DNA from: Hypericum androsaemum
Lineage: Eukaryota > Streptophyta > Magnoliopsida > Malpighiales > Hypericaceae
Assembly: GCA_963995505.1 (NCBI GenBank)
Contig: OZ023181.1
Span: forward strand, 16,240,221-16,304,220
Reading direction: 5' to 3'
DNA length: 64,000 nt
Shown here: positions 1-13,200 of the stretch, one piece after another
Layout of the letters: the number at the start of each line of letters is the position of its first letter
Numbering within the stretch: the stretch's first letter is position 1
Notes under the pieces: generated by a model
What the model saw: only the letters and a program-made list of their open reading frames with translations
What the model was told of the DNA's origin: nothing
Database searches by the model: none
Made by a program: the position numbers and the translations under genes

Positions 1-1896
1 ACCAGTAGAAGAAAGACATACTCTGTCCAGGAGCAAGTATCCAAATTTAGGATTCCACTTCAAGGTCACAAACATAACCTTCAGAAACTATGAAATGAAT
101 TAATAAAATGCTAGTTCAACTTAATTTAGATTTGAATTGAACAAAATATTTAATGTAAAATATTACATACTGGTTCATATTTAAATACAATGCAATGTTA
201 TTTATTGAAATTTGAAAACTGAAAATTTTGATTGAATTAAAATAATTTCTACTAGTTGATATAAGTATGCACATGCCTGAAAATAAACTACTACATAGTA
301 CATATAACCATAATAGGGGACGTGCGCAATTACGATAAACAATAGAACAAGCTGAGACAAAAACCATTCTTGTCACACTCATGTCTTCTTATTTGTTTTT
401 TTATATGTTCTTCCTATTTGTTCTTTCCGAAATAAAATAAAAGCTAAGTTAAGGAGGGCCCATCTCCCCACTTTTAGTTAGTTTTAATATTAAGATTTGA
501 TTCCGCCTTTAAAACGTCACAATCCCAGAATATTAAGATTTGATTCCGCTCTCCGTCGCTGCCAGCTCTCCGTCGCCACCGCCCGCCTAGCCTGATCTCC
601 ACGGCTGGCCTCGTTTGAGGCCGCCGGCGGTCCCCGAGGAGGATGGTCATCTCCAATCTCCTCTCCAATCGGCTTTCTGCGTTTCGCTTTTATTTTATTG
701 CTTTCCTGTGTTTATTTGTTCTCGTTGTGTTGTTATGTCTATCTGCTTTTGCTTATGCTCTCGAGTCACACGTGTTTAGTGGCTGCGTCGGGCTTTTGCT
801 TGTTTATTTTCTGTTTATGCTTTTGCTTGGGTCGTCGTGATCTGAGATCCATTCGGATCTCGTTGTCTGTTCGATGGTTGCGGGTGGAGAATCTTGTCTC
901 GGTTAATTTATGTCGACCTTGGCTTTCATCTGAGGCTCCACGGTCCGTAGTTCCAAAACTAAAAGCCACCAGAACCAAAGGGAAGAACCAAAACGAAAAC
1001 GGGTCCCCATGAAAAGATGAGGCTCAATAATAATAGTGAAAATTCATTTCAGTATAGTATACTTTATCTTCTGATTGAGTACTATATCATTTTGTTTCTG
1101 AAATGAAAATTTTAAAAATATGTCTCACAAAAAAAAACGATCCCAAAATTCTTATGAAAACATCAATAAGTTTTTTAAAGAATTTTTATAGGTAAAAAAT
1201 TTATTACTCCAAATTCCCACAAGTCACTAATCTCAATCTTGTACACCAAAACAATATTTAAACAAGAAATTCCTAGCCATAAAAGCAGAAGATAAACACA
1301 CATCTATTTAGCAAAATGCAAAATTAGATAAGTAGATAGGAGTTATCTTTTGATGCTCGTACCAGTGACAATTTTGCGATACTTGAAGAATAATTGTTAT
1401 TGTCTCATTCTCCTGTCATACCAAATCTGTTTGCAAGGGCCTAAAATTTCATCTTTGTGTTTGTCTTAATGTGCTAGCAATCGTGAGTTCAAATTTATAA
1501 TTTTTTATGATTCTACATTAGCACATATTTGATAGTTCGGGTGGGCCGCCTTTTCCATACTGATATTTTAACTCAAAGTTAGCTAAGCTAGGCTAGTGTA
1601 ATATTTTTTTGAGAAACCACGTAAACTTATATATTAGAGAGTCAGATAGAAAAATCAGTGAACAAGAGAGCATCTAATTCAACAGGATAGGAAAGTGGCC
1701 AATCACCAAAAAAAAGACCTAATCTCTTTTGCTAACAAAGCCAATTCGCGACCATATTATGGGATCTCGAGATTACAACAAGTTAAATCAAACAAGGCTT
1801 GTTTAATGTCACAAACAAAAAAGTTCCAAAAAGTCACAGAATTGGAGCATCGGAGTTCAAAAGGAAAGCTTGGTATGCTTCCAAGGGACTGATTTG
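1..1896. other. Mostly non-coding; GC-rich island at 540-960
   Basis: AT-rich sequence with one GC-rich stretch (about 540-960). This holds a short 65-aa hydrophobic ORF (643-840, plus) and an overlapping 104-aa ORF, neither of which resembles a known protein. A small hairpin-like GATCTGAGATCC / GGATCTC occurs near 838-862. The composition resembles a 5' leader of a plant LINE or an old promoter/5'UTR, but nothing decides between these. No gene is called. Confidence 0.4.
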
Positions 1897-2441
1897 TGTT
1901 GGAATTTGGTGGAAGAGAACAAGATATTTGATCTGAGTCGCGTAGGAGACGCTATCCTTGAGAACTATTTCACTGGTAGGTATAGTTCTCCAGGATTAAA
2001 CAGACCCTTTCGAGTTCGACTGAACACAGGCAACCAATAATCTAACAAGAACAAAGTATAGGTACTCAGAATCGAAAAATGGAGCAAATAGGTAATACAT
2101 TTAGTTGTTTCTTTCACAAATGAAGGATAACCTTCTTATATAGAAAATATCCAAAGGGCAAAATAAATATGGGCATTTACACAATTTAATTGTGTAACAT
2201 ATGATTTAACTTATGCAATAAATTTAGAATGTCATAAATTTCTAAATAAATGATGAATGTTACAAAACTTAAAAATAATGAATGATTTCTCTTAAATAAA
2301 TGTCCAGTTTAATTTGGATTTTTAATGTGGATTATTACAATTTTGTAACATCTCACATTAACCACTCATATCATTTATGCCCAATAAAATTCTCTTTGAA
2401 TTATCATTTTTCTCACAAACATTTGATCCATTTTTCAAACA
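1897..2441. repeat. Left LTR of the 4.1-kb element
   Basis: 545-bp terminal repeat starting TGTTGGAATT and ending CAAACA. It carries about 40 bp (around 2028-2070) that are absent from the right copy, which accounts for most of the length difference. The two copies are otherwise easily alignable, with scattered substitutions. Confidence 0.82.
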
Positions 2442-5097
2442 ATCATCCACTATTTCAAATATTTTTCACTGATATACATAGTGAAAAAATTTGAAATATT
2501 TTTCGAGTAGCTATATGGATGCAGGTGCATCAGCACTGTCGTCTCCCAGACTATGAACCAGACCTTAGACTTATAGGAAAGTTATACAAGTGTCAAGATG
2601 AAGTAATCTTAACTTCTATGAATCATGATCACTATGTTGTATACCCGAACCCTACAAGCCACACCTCACCCCTACAGTTCTTGTCGTTTTTGCTGTTCCA
2701 CGCTAAAACGGCTATGCGCAAAACCCGATAATTCATGAGTGCTCCAGAGATTAAGCCACAATCTTATACGGGCGGCACCACTCAACACCCATATAGATGA
2801 CCTCATCAAGTGTATATTGCACTTTATACACCACCCTTTTTAAGAGCTATAAGATCATTAAAAGCTCTAAGATTATCCAACCACAGTACAAGCTACTACT
2901 CTAACACCCACACCATAGGAAAAGGACCAAATTTTAGTACTAAAGTGATTAACTCGTGACTTGTTATTACCCATATGAACCTTCTTCATGGGATCTTCAA
3001 TCACAAAGGTTGGGTTCCCATTACCGTTAATCTAGCAATTTGGTTTAAGTTACATTTTCCTCGATGTTTACACATCCTTTTTCACAAAGGTTATGTCAGA
3101 GGACTAGCCATATCTACTCTGACTTCACACATTTCACATATATTAATCCGCCTTTTATAATAGATGTTTTTATACATTAACCAAATACATTGGTTTTGCC
3201 ATTAATAGCTTTGTTTTAGCTATAGCTATTACACTTTGACAGTCTCCAGTCATCAAAACTAATAGTTTCGGTTATATTCTTAAAAGAATATTCTCCAAAA
3301 ATTTCACAACTATAATAACCTCTACTTCATAGTAACCATTTGAGAACCTTAAGACATCAACATTAACAATGTTGGCTTTGTTCCCAAAAAATATATTAAC
3401 CACTCAGCTTTATAAACGATCAACTCTAGAGCTATATAAGCTTCTTACTTCACAATAGTTTTTGCTACTATAGTTTTCTTGGTCAATCTCCACGCAACCA
3501 CACCACTTCCAATGAGACTACATAACCATTAGTTATTTATCTCATTTGAATCTCAAATTTAACAATCATCACTATATTTTTCTTAATACAATAGATATCC
3601 ACAATACTTGATATCATAGAATATGACAATTCTCACATTTTATCACACCAACTCATCCCAATATTAAATATTAGGGCAATGAAAATATATCTTCAATCTT
3701 CACTTTCTTAAAATAGAATCATCATGTGGCTCTCTATTTAAAATAGAATCTGTCTCAAAATTACGGTCATCACGTGAATTCTCCAAAAAATATCGTAGCA
3801 ATTAGATTGCCAATAATGGACATATTTAGCCCCCACTATTTTAACTCATCGACTTAAAGTCGCAATTCTTAAACAACAAATTTTTTTTATCTACCGCATA
3901 GTAGACTTAATCAACCATATATATGACAAATACCATACGTAAGAAAATAAATAATCCACAACATTGTATTATATATCACCTCAATTGATTACTCGTCATT
4001 GTCATATATGGATAGTTTTTTTTTTCGAACACATAAGTACTGTCTATTCAAGTTATAAAGTTAATTAATTCTAATAATTCTCGAGCCCATTAACAGAGCC
4101 ATTTAGGGCCCTTTGTTACCTCACTCCTCGTAACCATGTAGTTCATTTTTTCCTTCAAAACGGTACTAGCATGGTATGAATTCACTGCTACATAATTTTC
4201 AAACTTGTAACTCAAATTTCCGCGCTTGACTTTCATGCACGTAAGGGATCAATGCACAGATTCAATTATTGTTATTTTTCTCTCTCAACGGTTATGTCCC
4301 AGACCAAAATTATTTAATTGGCCAACGCCAAATTAATTTTCACGTGCTATAACAACCTATTAGTAACGTTTATATCCAATACAATAACCAATTAAACCAC
4401 ATATAAATATGATAATAGCAAAGTATTTAATTTTACTTTGATACTAACCTTCACAAGTTTTCTCAACGAAATTGGCAATTTTCTTCGCACGTAAAACTCA
4501 TCAATATAATAACAACAATGATACATATGATCCAATTATTTTGGCCGATAGAGGCCCACACTTTAATTCTCTCTTATTGTGATGAATTTGTCTTCAATCA
4601 ACATTAATCTCTAATTATCGTATAACAGATCATTTACCGACATTAAATTTCAAGAATGTAGGTTACCGTGCAATTAAATTATTTTTTTATGGACCAACAT
4701 TAAATTGCAAATAGGGAAGTTATGCAATTTATCACACCCATAATTAGGCATCACTACATATCACGTACATTAATTACAGTGATTTATTTGTTAGCCAAAT
4801 AATATTTTGATTTGCCGTTCATGAAATCCATATTTCAGTGATAAATATTCAGATTTTAACCCATTTTTACTAAGCACAAATTCACATGTTTCCAAGATAA
4901 TTCTTGTATATTCAGTACTTATCAAACAAATAACTTACTTAAACCAAATAATATCACTCCTCTCACTTATCATGGAGACCGTAGACCCAACAAGAATAAT
5001 CCGTTAGAGACAGTCACTCAAGCACAAAACAGAAGCACCCAATGTTCTCCCAAGCAACAAACAGAGGAGTTTCACAGGCTATGCCAACATTGAATCA

Positions 5098-5142
5098 AGC
5101 AGGGAGAAATTTTTTTTTTTGGTCGAGTAGCAGGGAGAAATT
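5098..5142. repeat. 14-bp duplication flanking a T-rich mini-insert
   Basis: AGCAGGGAGAAATT occurs at 5098-5111 and again at 5129-5142. Between the copies is a 17-bp insert that starts with a run of T. This looks like a tiny retroposon remnant (poly-A tail in minus orientation) with its target duplication, inside the non-autonomous LTR element. Confidence 0.5.
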
Positions 5143-5476
5143 AAAATAACTAAGTGGAGGAAACTTATCTTTTCTGCATATCCTGGGTTCGAGTGTTGCA
5201 TGTCCCCTCCAGGATCTCCGATACATGAATTACTTCAGCTCCTCCAATCCATATCGCGCTCATTTTAAACAAGTGAAGGCCTGGACGATCCATCTACCTT
5301 CCCGATCCACCATGGATTATATGATATACTGGTTTCGATTATCTTCTGGCCTCCAATTCCGAAAACCACCATGGACCACGCCTCGCAATGATACAATCTT
5401 CTTGCTCTCAATACCACTACTACTAAAGATTATTGTGGGGTAAACTAAATTTCCAACCAAAAGTAGTTCTTAAGGT

Positions 5477-5981
5477 TGTTGGAATTTGGTGGAAGAGAAC
5501 AAGATATTTGATCTGAGTCGCGTAGGACACGCTGTCTTTAAGAACTATTTCACCGGTAGGTATAGTTCTCCGGGATTAAACAAATTCTTCCGAGTTCGAG
5601 TGAACACGGAATCAAAAAATGGAACAAATAAATAGTACATTTGGTTATTTCTTTCACAAATGAAGGATAACCTTCTTATAAAGAAAATATCCAAAGGGCA
5701 AAATAAATATGGGCATTTACACAATTTAATTGTGTAACATATGATTTAACTTATGTAATAAATTTGGAATGTCATGAATTTTTAAATAAATGATGAATGT
5801 TACAAAACCTAAAAATAATGAATGATTTTTCTTAAATAGATATCTATTTTAATTTAGATTTTTAATGTAGATTATTACAATTTTGAAACATCTCACATTA
5901 ACCACTCAAATCATTTATGTCCAATAAAATTCTCTTTGAATTATCATTTTTCTCACAAACATTTGCTCCATTTTTTCAACA
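5477..5981. repeat. Right LTR of the 4.1-kb element
   Basis: 505-bp terminal repeat starting TGTTGGAATT and ending TTCAACA, directly followed by the second ATTTG target duplication. It lacks the roughly 40-bp segment present in the left LTR. Confidence 0.82.
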
Positions 5982-5986
5982 ATTTG

Positions 5987-6904
5987 TAGTACATCTCGAT
6001 GAACTCGATGTAATGTTGTTTACATATTTTCCCACCTAAGGGTGTGTTTTGGATTAATATAAGTGTTTGCCCTAAAAAAAGGAGTTTAAAAGGGAGGTAG
6101 TCCGTCTTCATACCGCCTCACTTTCAAAGCAAAACTCAGATCTCTTTTTGAGCAACTAAGAGCCAAATCTCCCGTCAATTTCATCGTCACACCATAAAAA
6201 TTTCTTGAAAAAAAAAATGTAAAGGGCGTCGATATATGGTAGCCCGTAGAAAGGAATCGATCGAAAACACCATCGAAGTTGATCCACAAAAGTAGCCATG
6301 ATGACTATATCTCTCTACGAACATATCGATATTATAATGGAACACACACTTTGATAGTTGATGCGGACCCCTCCTTCGTTTAGAGGGAATAATATGGCCC
6401 ACTACCGCCTTAAGGGCACCTTCAACTTTTGTCGTTTCCTCTCCACTGCCTTTAATTAGAAAGATACTAAGAATCCCAATCATGTTTATTACTAATATCA
6501 AAGATATGGGTATATATCGAAAGGGTGAAATAATTCTTCGGAATATGAAAATTTAAATAAATGTAACTCTTTCGAGATTTTGACTTCGAGTTGAGAAAGG
6601 AACTTCCATTTACATGAAAAAGGCCGAGGGGGAAAGTTTGAAATTTACAAAAATTGGGGATATTCTAATACTACTGGCTAAAAGAGGAGACCGCCCCAAT
6701 ATATTCTAAATTCCCCCTTTCTATTCTTTGAACTTCTCCTCCTTTCTAAATAATATCCCCCGCCCAAAAATCCTTCCCCCACTTTGAAAGGTTCCCTGCC
6801 TACGGATTAGATTAAAAGAAAAACTAAAAAGAGTACTAAAACAGATAACAGAAAATCTAAAAAGCTAGTCTAATAAAAGACAAATTAAAAAAAGACTTCA
6901 AAGA
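5987..6904. other. Intergenic region downstream of the HLS1-like gene
   Basis: AT-rich. A 104-aa ORF and an overlapping 67-aa ORF lie on the minus strand (6086-6501). They contain no motif I recognise and no splice context ties them to the neighbouring gene. The part closest to 6904 is presumably the 3'UTR of the acetyltransferase gene. Nothing else is seen. Confidence 0.4.
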
Positions 6905-8433
6905 CTAAAATTCTCTAGGGTCAACGAAAATGGACAAGCCAGGGATTGACTTTGTCCAGTCATTAGTGTCTTCCTCGTCTTCCCCACCGGTGAGTTTCTT
7001 GATGCACCAGAGGTCTTCGTCGCACGATAGCATCTTCCAGTGCGGGATCCCAAACCGGAGCGGCTCCTGGCTCGCCACCTCCACGGCCACCACCCCGCGC
7101 CCATCCTTCCTAGCCAGGTTGTGCGCGTGCTCGCACAGCGCCCTCACCATCTCCGCCGCGCGTGGTCCCTCCCCGCCCAGCCCGTACAGGAAGTGCAGCC
7201 CGAACGGGCGGAACAGCTCCGGGACAGATGGTAGCCGCAAGAACGGCAGCGCGCGGTCAACCACGCGCGTGGTCCTCGCGAACGCGCGCCTCACGATCGA
7301 CGCGCCCTTCACCTGAAGCGTGAACTTGCAGCTCCACACGCTCAACACCGCCCAGCTCTCCGGCGGATCCGCTAGGAACTCCTCCGCCGACCCCGGCCAG
7401 CACCACCCCCGCGGCACGGCGAGGAAGGTCCCCAGGCTGAGACGGTTATTCAGCACGGCGTCGATGTCGTCCGGGAAAAACTCCGTAGTGGAGAACCGCC
7501 GCCGGTAAAGCGACTCCGCGTCAGCGGGGGAGAGCGCGACGACGGAGATCCTTTTCGAAACCGGAATCCTATGAGCGAAGACGGGGTTGACCAGGATCGA
7601 CGGCGTACGGAATTTCGAGTAACCGCATTTCTCCGTAAACAACTTAACGGAGGCGAGATTATCCTTCTCCGTCGCCATGTAGGAGTACTCCGCGCCGTTC
7701 TCACGGAACCAATCCTCCATCCTTCTGACCAGCCTCAGCCCTATCCCCATCCTCCTGAAGTAAAAGAGAAACGACACCGCATAAGCATAAAGCGGGAGGA
7801 CAAATTAAATTACAATGCGGCGTCGTTTAGAATTAGTTAGTTATTTACCTGTGGGCAGGGGAGACGCGGAGGCCGAGGATGTAGGCGGCTTCGGCTTGAA
7901 CGGGGATGGGCCCAATGGGCTTATTGATCTTTGTGCTGCCACGTGTAACGGTTTTGATGCAACCTCTAATCATCCCCACTATCTCCTCATTCATCTCCGC
8001 CACCTAACCCAACCCATAATAAACACACAAACCACAAAAACAAATTAACAACATTGCCCAAATTATTATCGTTAATAGACTCATTGCTTTTTGGGGACGT
8101 AGAATGGGGCAGGCGGGAATTAATTAGTAGAAAGAGATGAAGAAATATTATTAATAGAGCCCGCCAAATTATTTATATTTATTTATTAAAAAGATAATAG
8201 AAAATGAAAGTCTTGGTTTTGGTGGAGTAACGAACCAGCATGAGAAAAGCAGGGGAGTGGCGGACCCGAACAATAGGGTCGCCGAGGAGGTCGGTGAAGA
8301 GGGATAGCTTGCCGGTGGGCCCGACCTCGCATCTCCTCTCCACGCACTCCACGCCTTCTCTGTCCTTAACCCCGTCGTACTCCCTAATTACCACCACTGT
8401 CCTTTCCTCTTCTTCCGCCACCACCCTCATCAT
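6905..8433 (-). CDS. HLS1-like: HOOKLESS1-like GNAT N-acetyltransferase, 3 exons, 400 aa
   Basis: Exons on the minus strand are 8433-8236, 8003-7849 and 7754-6905; both introns are GT-AG. Phases add up to 401 codons including the TAG stop. The product belongs to the plant HLS1/HLS1-like family of GNAT-fold N-acetyltransferases. In Arabidopsis these are nuclear regulators of differential growth (apical hook, light, ethylene and auxin responses). Exon 1 encodes the conserved start VVIREYD, then VERRCEVGP and SLFTDLLGDPI. Exon 2 encodes IVGMIRGCIKTV and AAYILGLRVSPAHR. The acetyl-CoA-binding motif RRMGIG falls on the exon 2/3 junction near residues 118-123, followed by MEDWFRENGAEYSYMATEKD. The remainder of exon 3 is the long C-terminal region typical of this family. 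The length matches the usual ~400 aa. Coding exons are clearly more GC-rich than the flanks. Which paralogue it is cannot be decided here. Confidence 0.95.
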
Positions 8434-8487
8434 CTCTACTTAATTACGAGTATAGTAGAGAGCGAGAGGATGGGAAAGCCCCTGCTG

Positions 8488-8497
8488 GCTTATATAG
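8488..8497 (-). promoter_or_regulatory. TATA box of the HLS1-like gene
   Basis: On the minus strand the sequence reads CTATATAAG, about 55 bp upstream of the ATG at 8433, in a good context for a plant core promoter with a short 5'UTR. The transcription start itself is inferred. Confidence 0.65.
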
Positions 8498-8499
8498 AT

Positions 8500-9984
8500 G
8501 GGGAAGGGTAGGGGTTGGTAACGTGCGGTATAAGCAAAAGTAAAAGTCTCATCCGGCTCGAATTTGTATACGAGACATACGGTGCAGGGGCCAGGGTACG
8601 AGAGAAAGGGAAAAGGTGGGGTTGGAGTTTGTTAATTGGGTTAATATTAAAGGGCTGGGGAGGAGGAAAGGCAGGAGATTGGTTATGGAATGTAACGTAC
8701 GGATTTTTAAGAGAGAGAGACCTCTGGGTAGTGATGGTTAATGATTATTGTATTGTGTTTTCGAATTAATTCTCTCGTTTTTTAAATAGTAATTAATTAT
8801 TTATCGTTATACTAGTTGTAGTTATAGCGAGAGTGGGGACGAGGAGGGAGGGTGATGGAAAAGAGTTGATCCTTTATTTTAGAAGAGAAGAGAGAGATTT
8901 GATCGTTGGCGAGCTATATGTGATACTACTTCTGCCTACTGTTATTTATACCCGATTTTCAGGGATTTCTGTTTTCCCTTTTTTAGCTTCCCACTTTAAA
9001 TGGCATAAAAATGAGTATATTAGTTATTTTTTAGTGTCAAATACCATTTAGTATAACAAATTTAGGGAAATAATAATTATTGTGTTTGCGAGAGGTTCTT
9101 TCGGTGATGAAATGAAGACAGGGGGAAAAGACAAATCTAGTAGTTAGATCTTTGTCGTGTAAAATTACCAAATATATTCTTCACAATATGATGTAATAAA
9201 TTAACTTGCATTTAATTAGATCAGATTGTAAGAAAATTATTTTAATTTAATCGATTGTTTCGATTTTAAACACTACGAAACAACAATATTATTTGATGGA
9301 ATAGTATACCACCACTTACATTATATCCGGGTCAAGTTAGATTCGTTGTACAATAAACATATAAGTTAACACTTATGCTGTAGGTAATTGTATTTTTCTG
9401 TAGTTGAGTATATGTTAAGTTTTTGCCATTACACTTTCTTCTCAGTTGGAGAATCAGCTCTACTTAGATCCTCTATAATATTCAGTTCCAAATCCAAATT
9501 TCTGAATTTTGTTCTTTTATCTGTGGGGGTATCGCTTCGTTTTCTCTCTCTCATAGGTGAGTAGTGACTTTATGCAAATAAATGATTACCCTATTGAATA
9601 TCCAGTAATAGGCAACAAATTAATAGGAAATGCTAATCATCACGAAAAAGAGGTTAGTATGGAAAATGGCGGCTGTGGCTGCGCAGTCTTGCGATTGTGG
9701 GTTTAGTTCTCCGCTTTTATTTTCTTTATTTTTCTCTTTCCCACCAATTTAATTGTAGCAATAAATTATCTTTAAGTGGGCCACGAGGCGTTCCCATCAT
9801 CACCCCATTTGTAATCATTACATTTTCACACCTAAAAAGTTAAAATTTCAGTATGCTACCCAAAATTTTAATACGATAGTTTAGTAGATTTTACACACTT
9901 ATAATTTTTTATACGCCTGCGAAGATTTGAATTTTGGACTTCTTTGATAAAGTACATTTTTTACTGCTTGACTACATGCCCTTT
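8500..9984. other. Upstream region of the HLS1-like gene; no gene seen
   Basis: Promoter-proximal DNA followed by AT-rich intergenic sequence. Two ORFs of 72-84 aa at 8515-9051 (plus strand) have no recognisable domain and lie over the likely promoter. I do not regard them as genes. Confidence 0.4.
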
Positions 9985-10277
9985 GACTCTATACTTACAA
10001 ATTAGCTCATCACTTTTACACTAACTATTGTGAGATTCTCAACACATCTTGTCAAACGAGACTTATCGGGCTGAAATTTGCACGGATTTTCACTTCGCCA
10101 ATGTGTTTAAAAATGGGAGTCGTGAGAGCATAATACAGGGCACGGAAACAACTCGCTCTGATACAATGTTAGAAACTCTATATCAACATAAAACCTTAAG
10201 ATAATAGATAGCTGAATTTTCGACACTTATAAACTAGTACACTATTTTTACACTAAGTAATGTGAGATTTTAAAAAA
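9985..10277 (-). mobile_element. TRIM (miniature LTR retrotransposon), minus orientation
   Basis: Two short direct repeats are seen. On the minus strand the left copy starts TGTTGAGAATCTCACA at 10044. The right copy (about 10277-10167) begins with a degraded form of the same sequence and is followed at 10165-10155 by TTGTATCAGAGC, a one-base variant of the plant tRNA-iMet primer binding site. The interior is only about 110 bp and has no coding capacity. The LTR beginning matches that of the TRIM at 17100 (TGTTGAGAAT-TCAC, TTAGTG-AAAA, TTTGTAAGT), so the two are one family. The left LTR seems truncated after about 60 bp, and the outer limits are approximate. Confidence 0.6.
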
Positions 10278-13200
10278 AAGTCATCGTCTTCATGTTATGG
10301 CCATATGCGCATCTGCAGTAGCTCCTTATAATATTTTTAATAAGTTGTTCTAATTTAATAAATAAATTTTGAAATTAAAATTTTGGAATATTAGTGGTAA
10401 TTATTTTTTTTAATTTATCTTACTTAAATCTGAAAATTAGTGTAACGAACACGAATACTGTGTAATATAAACAAAAATAAAAAATTATGAATATCAACAA
10501 CATGCTCTCTACTTCCATTTCCGTTTCTCAAATAAAGAAAGTTTTATACTTGTAAAAATTATTTTATTTACCTTTTTTTCGTTAACATATATTTTCTTGG
10601 TTTTTTATAAGTTGATTTTTTTTATTGTTAATCACGTAAATTTGAGCTAATTTGAAAACAAAAAAAAAACCCTCCGGAAAAGTGAAAAGGAACTAAATGC
10701 ATGCATGTTTATGCCAAATTTATTGACTTTTTTTATTGGAAAAAAACAACTTTTTATGTTATCGAGGAACTTTTAATTGAGATAACATCAAATTTGTCTT
10801 GTACTTAATTATAACTCACGAGTTTCCGTTATATTTGTGCTAGCATGTGGACGTCAGGAAATGCATGTTATTGGCATTTTCTTTTCTTTTTTCCTTTTCA
10901 ATAAATATGGCACTGTGGGATTAAATGTACGCATTTCCCACCAAATTAATGGTCCTGATGATTTATAGAATATGGACTAATGTCAAACTCTTCAAGTGCT
11001 CAAAGTAACATAACGAATAATGAGTCACCATATTTTTCGAAACCAACTTGTATTTTTAGATATCGAGTGATCGATAGTCTAAATTTAAATCAGATGAAAA
11101 TTAATTAGATGAAAATCTATTCACAACATGAGTATATTTTTTTGAGAAGGATAACTTTATTTATGAACACACCATGAGTATATAAACGAACATCACCATC
11201 CTAGTGTTGACCTTGTCTTTGTGTACTTTATTTTGACACTTGCATCTATTTATTTTCATCGAGTCTTGTTTTTTTTTTCCATCGAGTCTTGTATTGATAA
11301 ATAGATTGTAATTCAGTATTATTCTCGTTCTTATTTAGTCAATAATTAATGTTTTAGTGGCCTTTCGTCCCTTGTTCCGGAAAAATGTCATCGCCATCTG
11401 GGTGAAATTTTGTATTCAAGATTTGCAAATAAATATATGGTACTAAAAATCAGTTGGGTTTCCCTGCAGAGCCCATTTTCTTCCATGAATGGGAAATGAG
11501 CATTTTGGATAAAAAATTATAAATAACCTGAAAAAGTGAAGTGAAATATAAAAAATTCAAAAAAATCTAACACAGAACACATAAAAATATGAAACCTCAA
11601 AAAATATATAATTATTTTTGCTCATTCTGGCTACTAGATAAAATATCACAAAACTGCCCTTTAAGATATTTGAACTAAAGTAATGTTTTCCATACATTCG
11701 AAAAAATGGAGCTTTCCGTGAGTCATAATCATTTATGCAAATCATACGTGGACAGAGTGTTATTGATAATTAAAAACTAAATTTTGACTAATGGATCCTA
11801 ATTTCTAGATCAATTAGAACTTGAGTTCCTTGGTGTCACATGGAATAGAGGTAAGGGAAATATCGTACATTAAAATCAAATTTAAATTTAAGTTAGATAA
11901 AACTTTGAATGGTAATATAATTCTTCTAATAAATATTTAACACTGTTGCGTTTTCAATGACTGTAACTCGGTAATCTTTGTTAACTATTATAACAATTCT
12001 CTTTCAAGTTAATCTAAAAAAATTTGGGATAAAATATCGTACATTGATAAAGTACAATCAGGACATTAACATTTTAAAAAGGGGGGAAAATATAGTAGAA
12101 GCATGTGAAAGGAACATCCACAATTACACGAGAACAAGCTAGAACATGGTAATGGCAAATGTCACAATTTGACAATGAAATGGGAATTTAGATATTGAAA
12201 AAAGAGATCGAATGATTGAGAGCTAGCTCTTAAAGAATTAAGTGGACTCAACACCATACGAGTTTATTATGCATATTTTATTTATTCGAGTCACTTTTAT
12301 TTAGGATGCCAATTAAAATTATATTAACAGTCAAGTATCGCCTAATGTTGAAAGCCGTAATAACTAAAATGGCTTTTGAATTGACATTAGACAACAAAAC
12401 GCTAAAATATTTGAAGGTGACTACTTTTTTTTAATGGAGATTATATTTCTGAATGTTCTCGTAAATCACTAATTAATCAATGGTACAACCGGCGGAAAAT
12501 AATGATCGGGACTAGTATCTCGAGTAATTTTATAGTAATTTTGTATATTAATTGAAAAATAGATAAATTATGTATCTTTTAATAAAATCTACGATAAAAA
12601 ATGAACTTTCCACAAAAAATTGAGGTTCAATAAAATTCTAACTTTTAGATATAAAAATTTATATTTGTGGATGAACTATTGTAAAATTTTCATATACATA
12701 TATAGATTAGGACATTTCATGAAAATCTTTTTGGCAGTTGGGTTTTGCCAAGTGTGTGATGTTGGATTTTTTTCCCCATTGGATTAAGCCTTAAATTATT
12801 GTGGTGGAGCTTTTGATTTGAATGGTTCTAACGTCAAAGTTAAAGAAAAAAGTACAAATTATTGGGTTGATGGCTGCTCTCTTTTTTCCTTTTAAATGCA
12901 CTCACTCCAAGATTCCAACTAATTAGAATAGTTTAAGCTCATAATTAAAATTTACCAGTCATCATCACTCCGTTGATACGCGAGTTTATCGTAAAGTACA
13001 CCAATTACAGTCCCTAGCATGACAATGTATTTTATCAACTACTTGTTAAATAAATACAACTCGTTCTCTATTTAAACTATCAAATTAACAAAAATTTTGT
13101 CAATCTTGTATTATCCAGAAAAAAAAATAGTCGAAGTATCTCAGAAATATTGCAAAAATAAAATAAAATACTGCAATACCCTCTAGTGGTTCCTAAAAGC

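Larger units (their letters stand above)
1897..5981. mobile_element. Non-autonomous LTR retrotransposon (LARD-like), TSD ATTTG
   Basis: Two direct repeats, each beginning TGTTGGAATTTGG and ending CAACA or CAAACA, bound this 4,085-bp block. The 5 bp outside are identical (ATTTG at 1892-1896 and 5982-5986), the target-site duplication expected of an integrated LTR element. The roughly 3.0-kb interior (2442-5476) has only short, unrelated ORFs. I see no protease, integrase or reverse transcriptase motif on either strand, so the element is non-autonomous. Read on the minus strand, the LTR has a TATA-like TTTATAAG followed by a leader-like stretch, so the element may be oriented minus. No tRNA-iMet-type primer site is visible at either inner LTR edge. 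Confidence 0.82.

Noticed and set aside
5145..5215. Possible tRNA-derived SINE (GGGTTCGAGTG as B box)
   Set aside because: A B-box-like GGTTCGA and a weak A-box-like TAAGTGG are visible, but there is no tail or target duplication and the block is too short to tell from chance.
6086..6501. 104-aa and 67-aa minus-strand ORFs downstream of the HLS1-like gene
   Set aside because: They match nothing I know, have biased composition and do not extend the neighbouring gene through a plausible intron.
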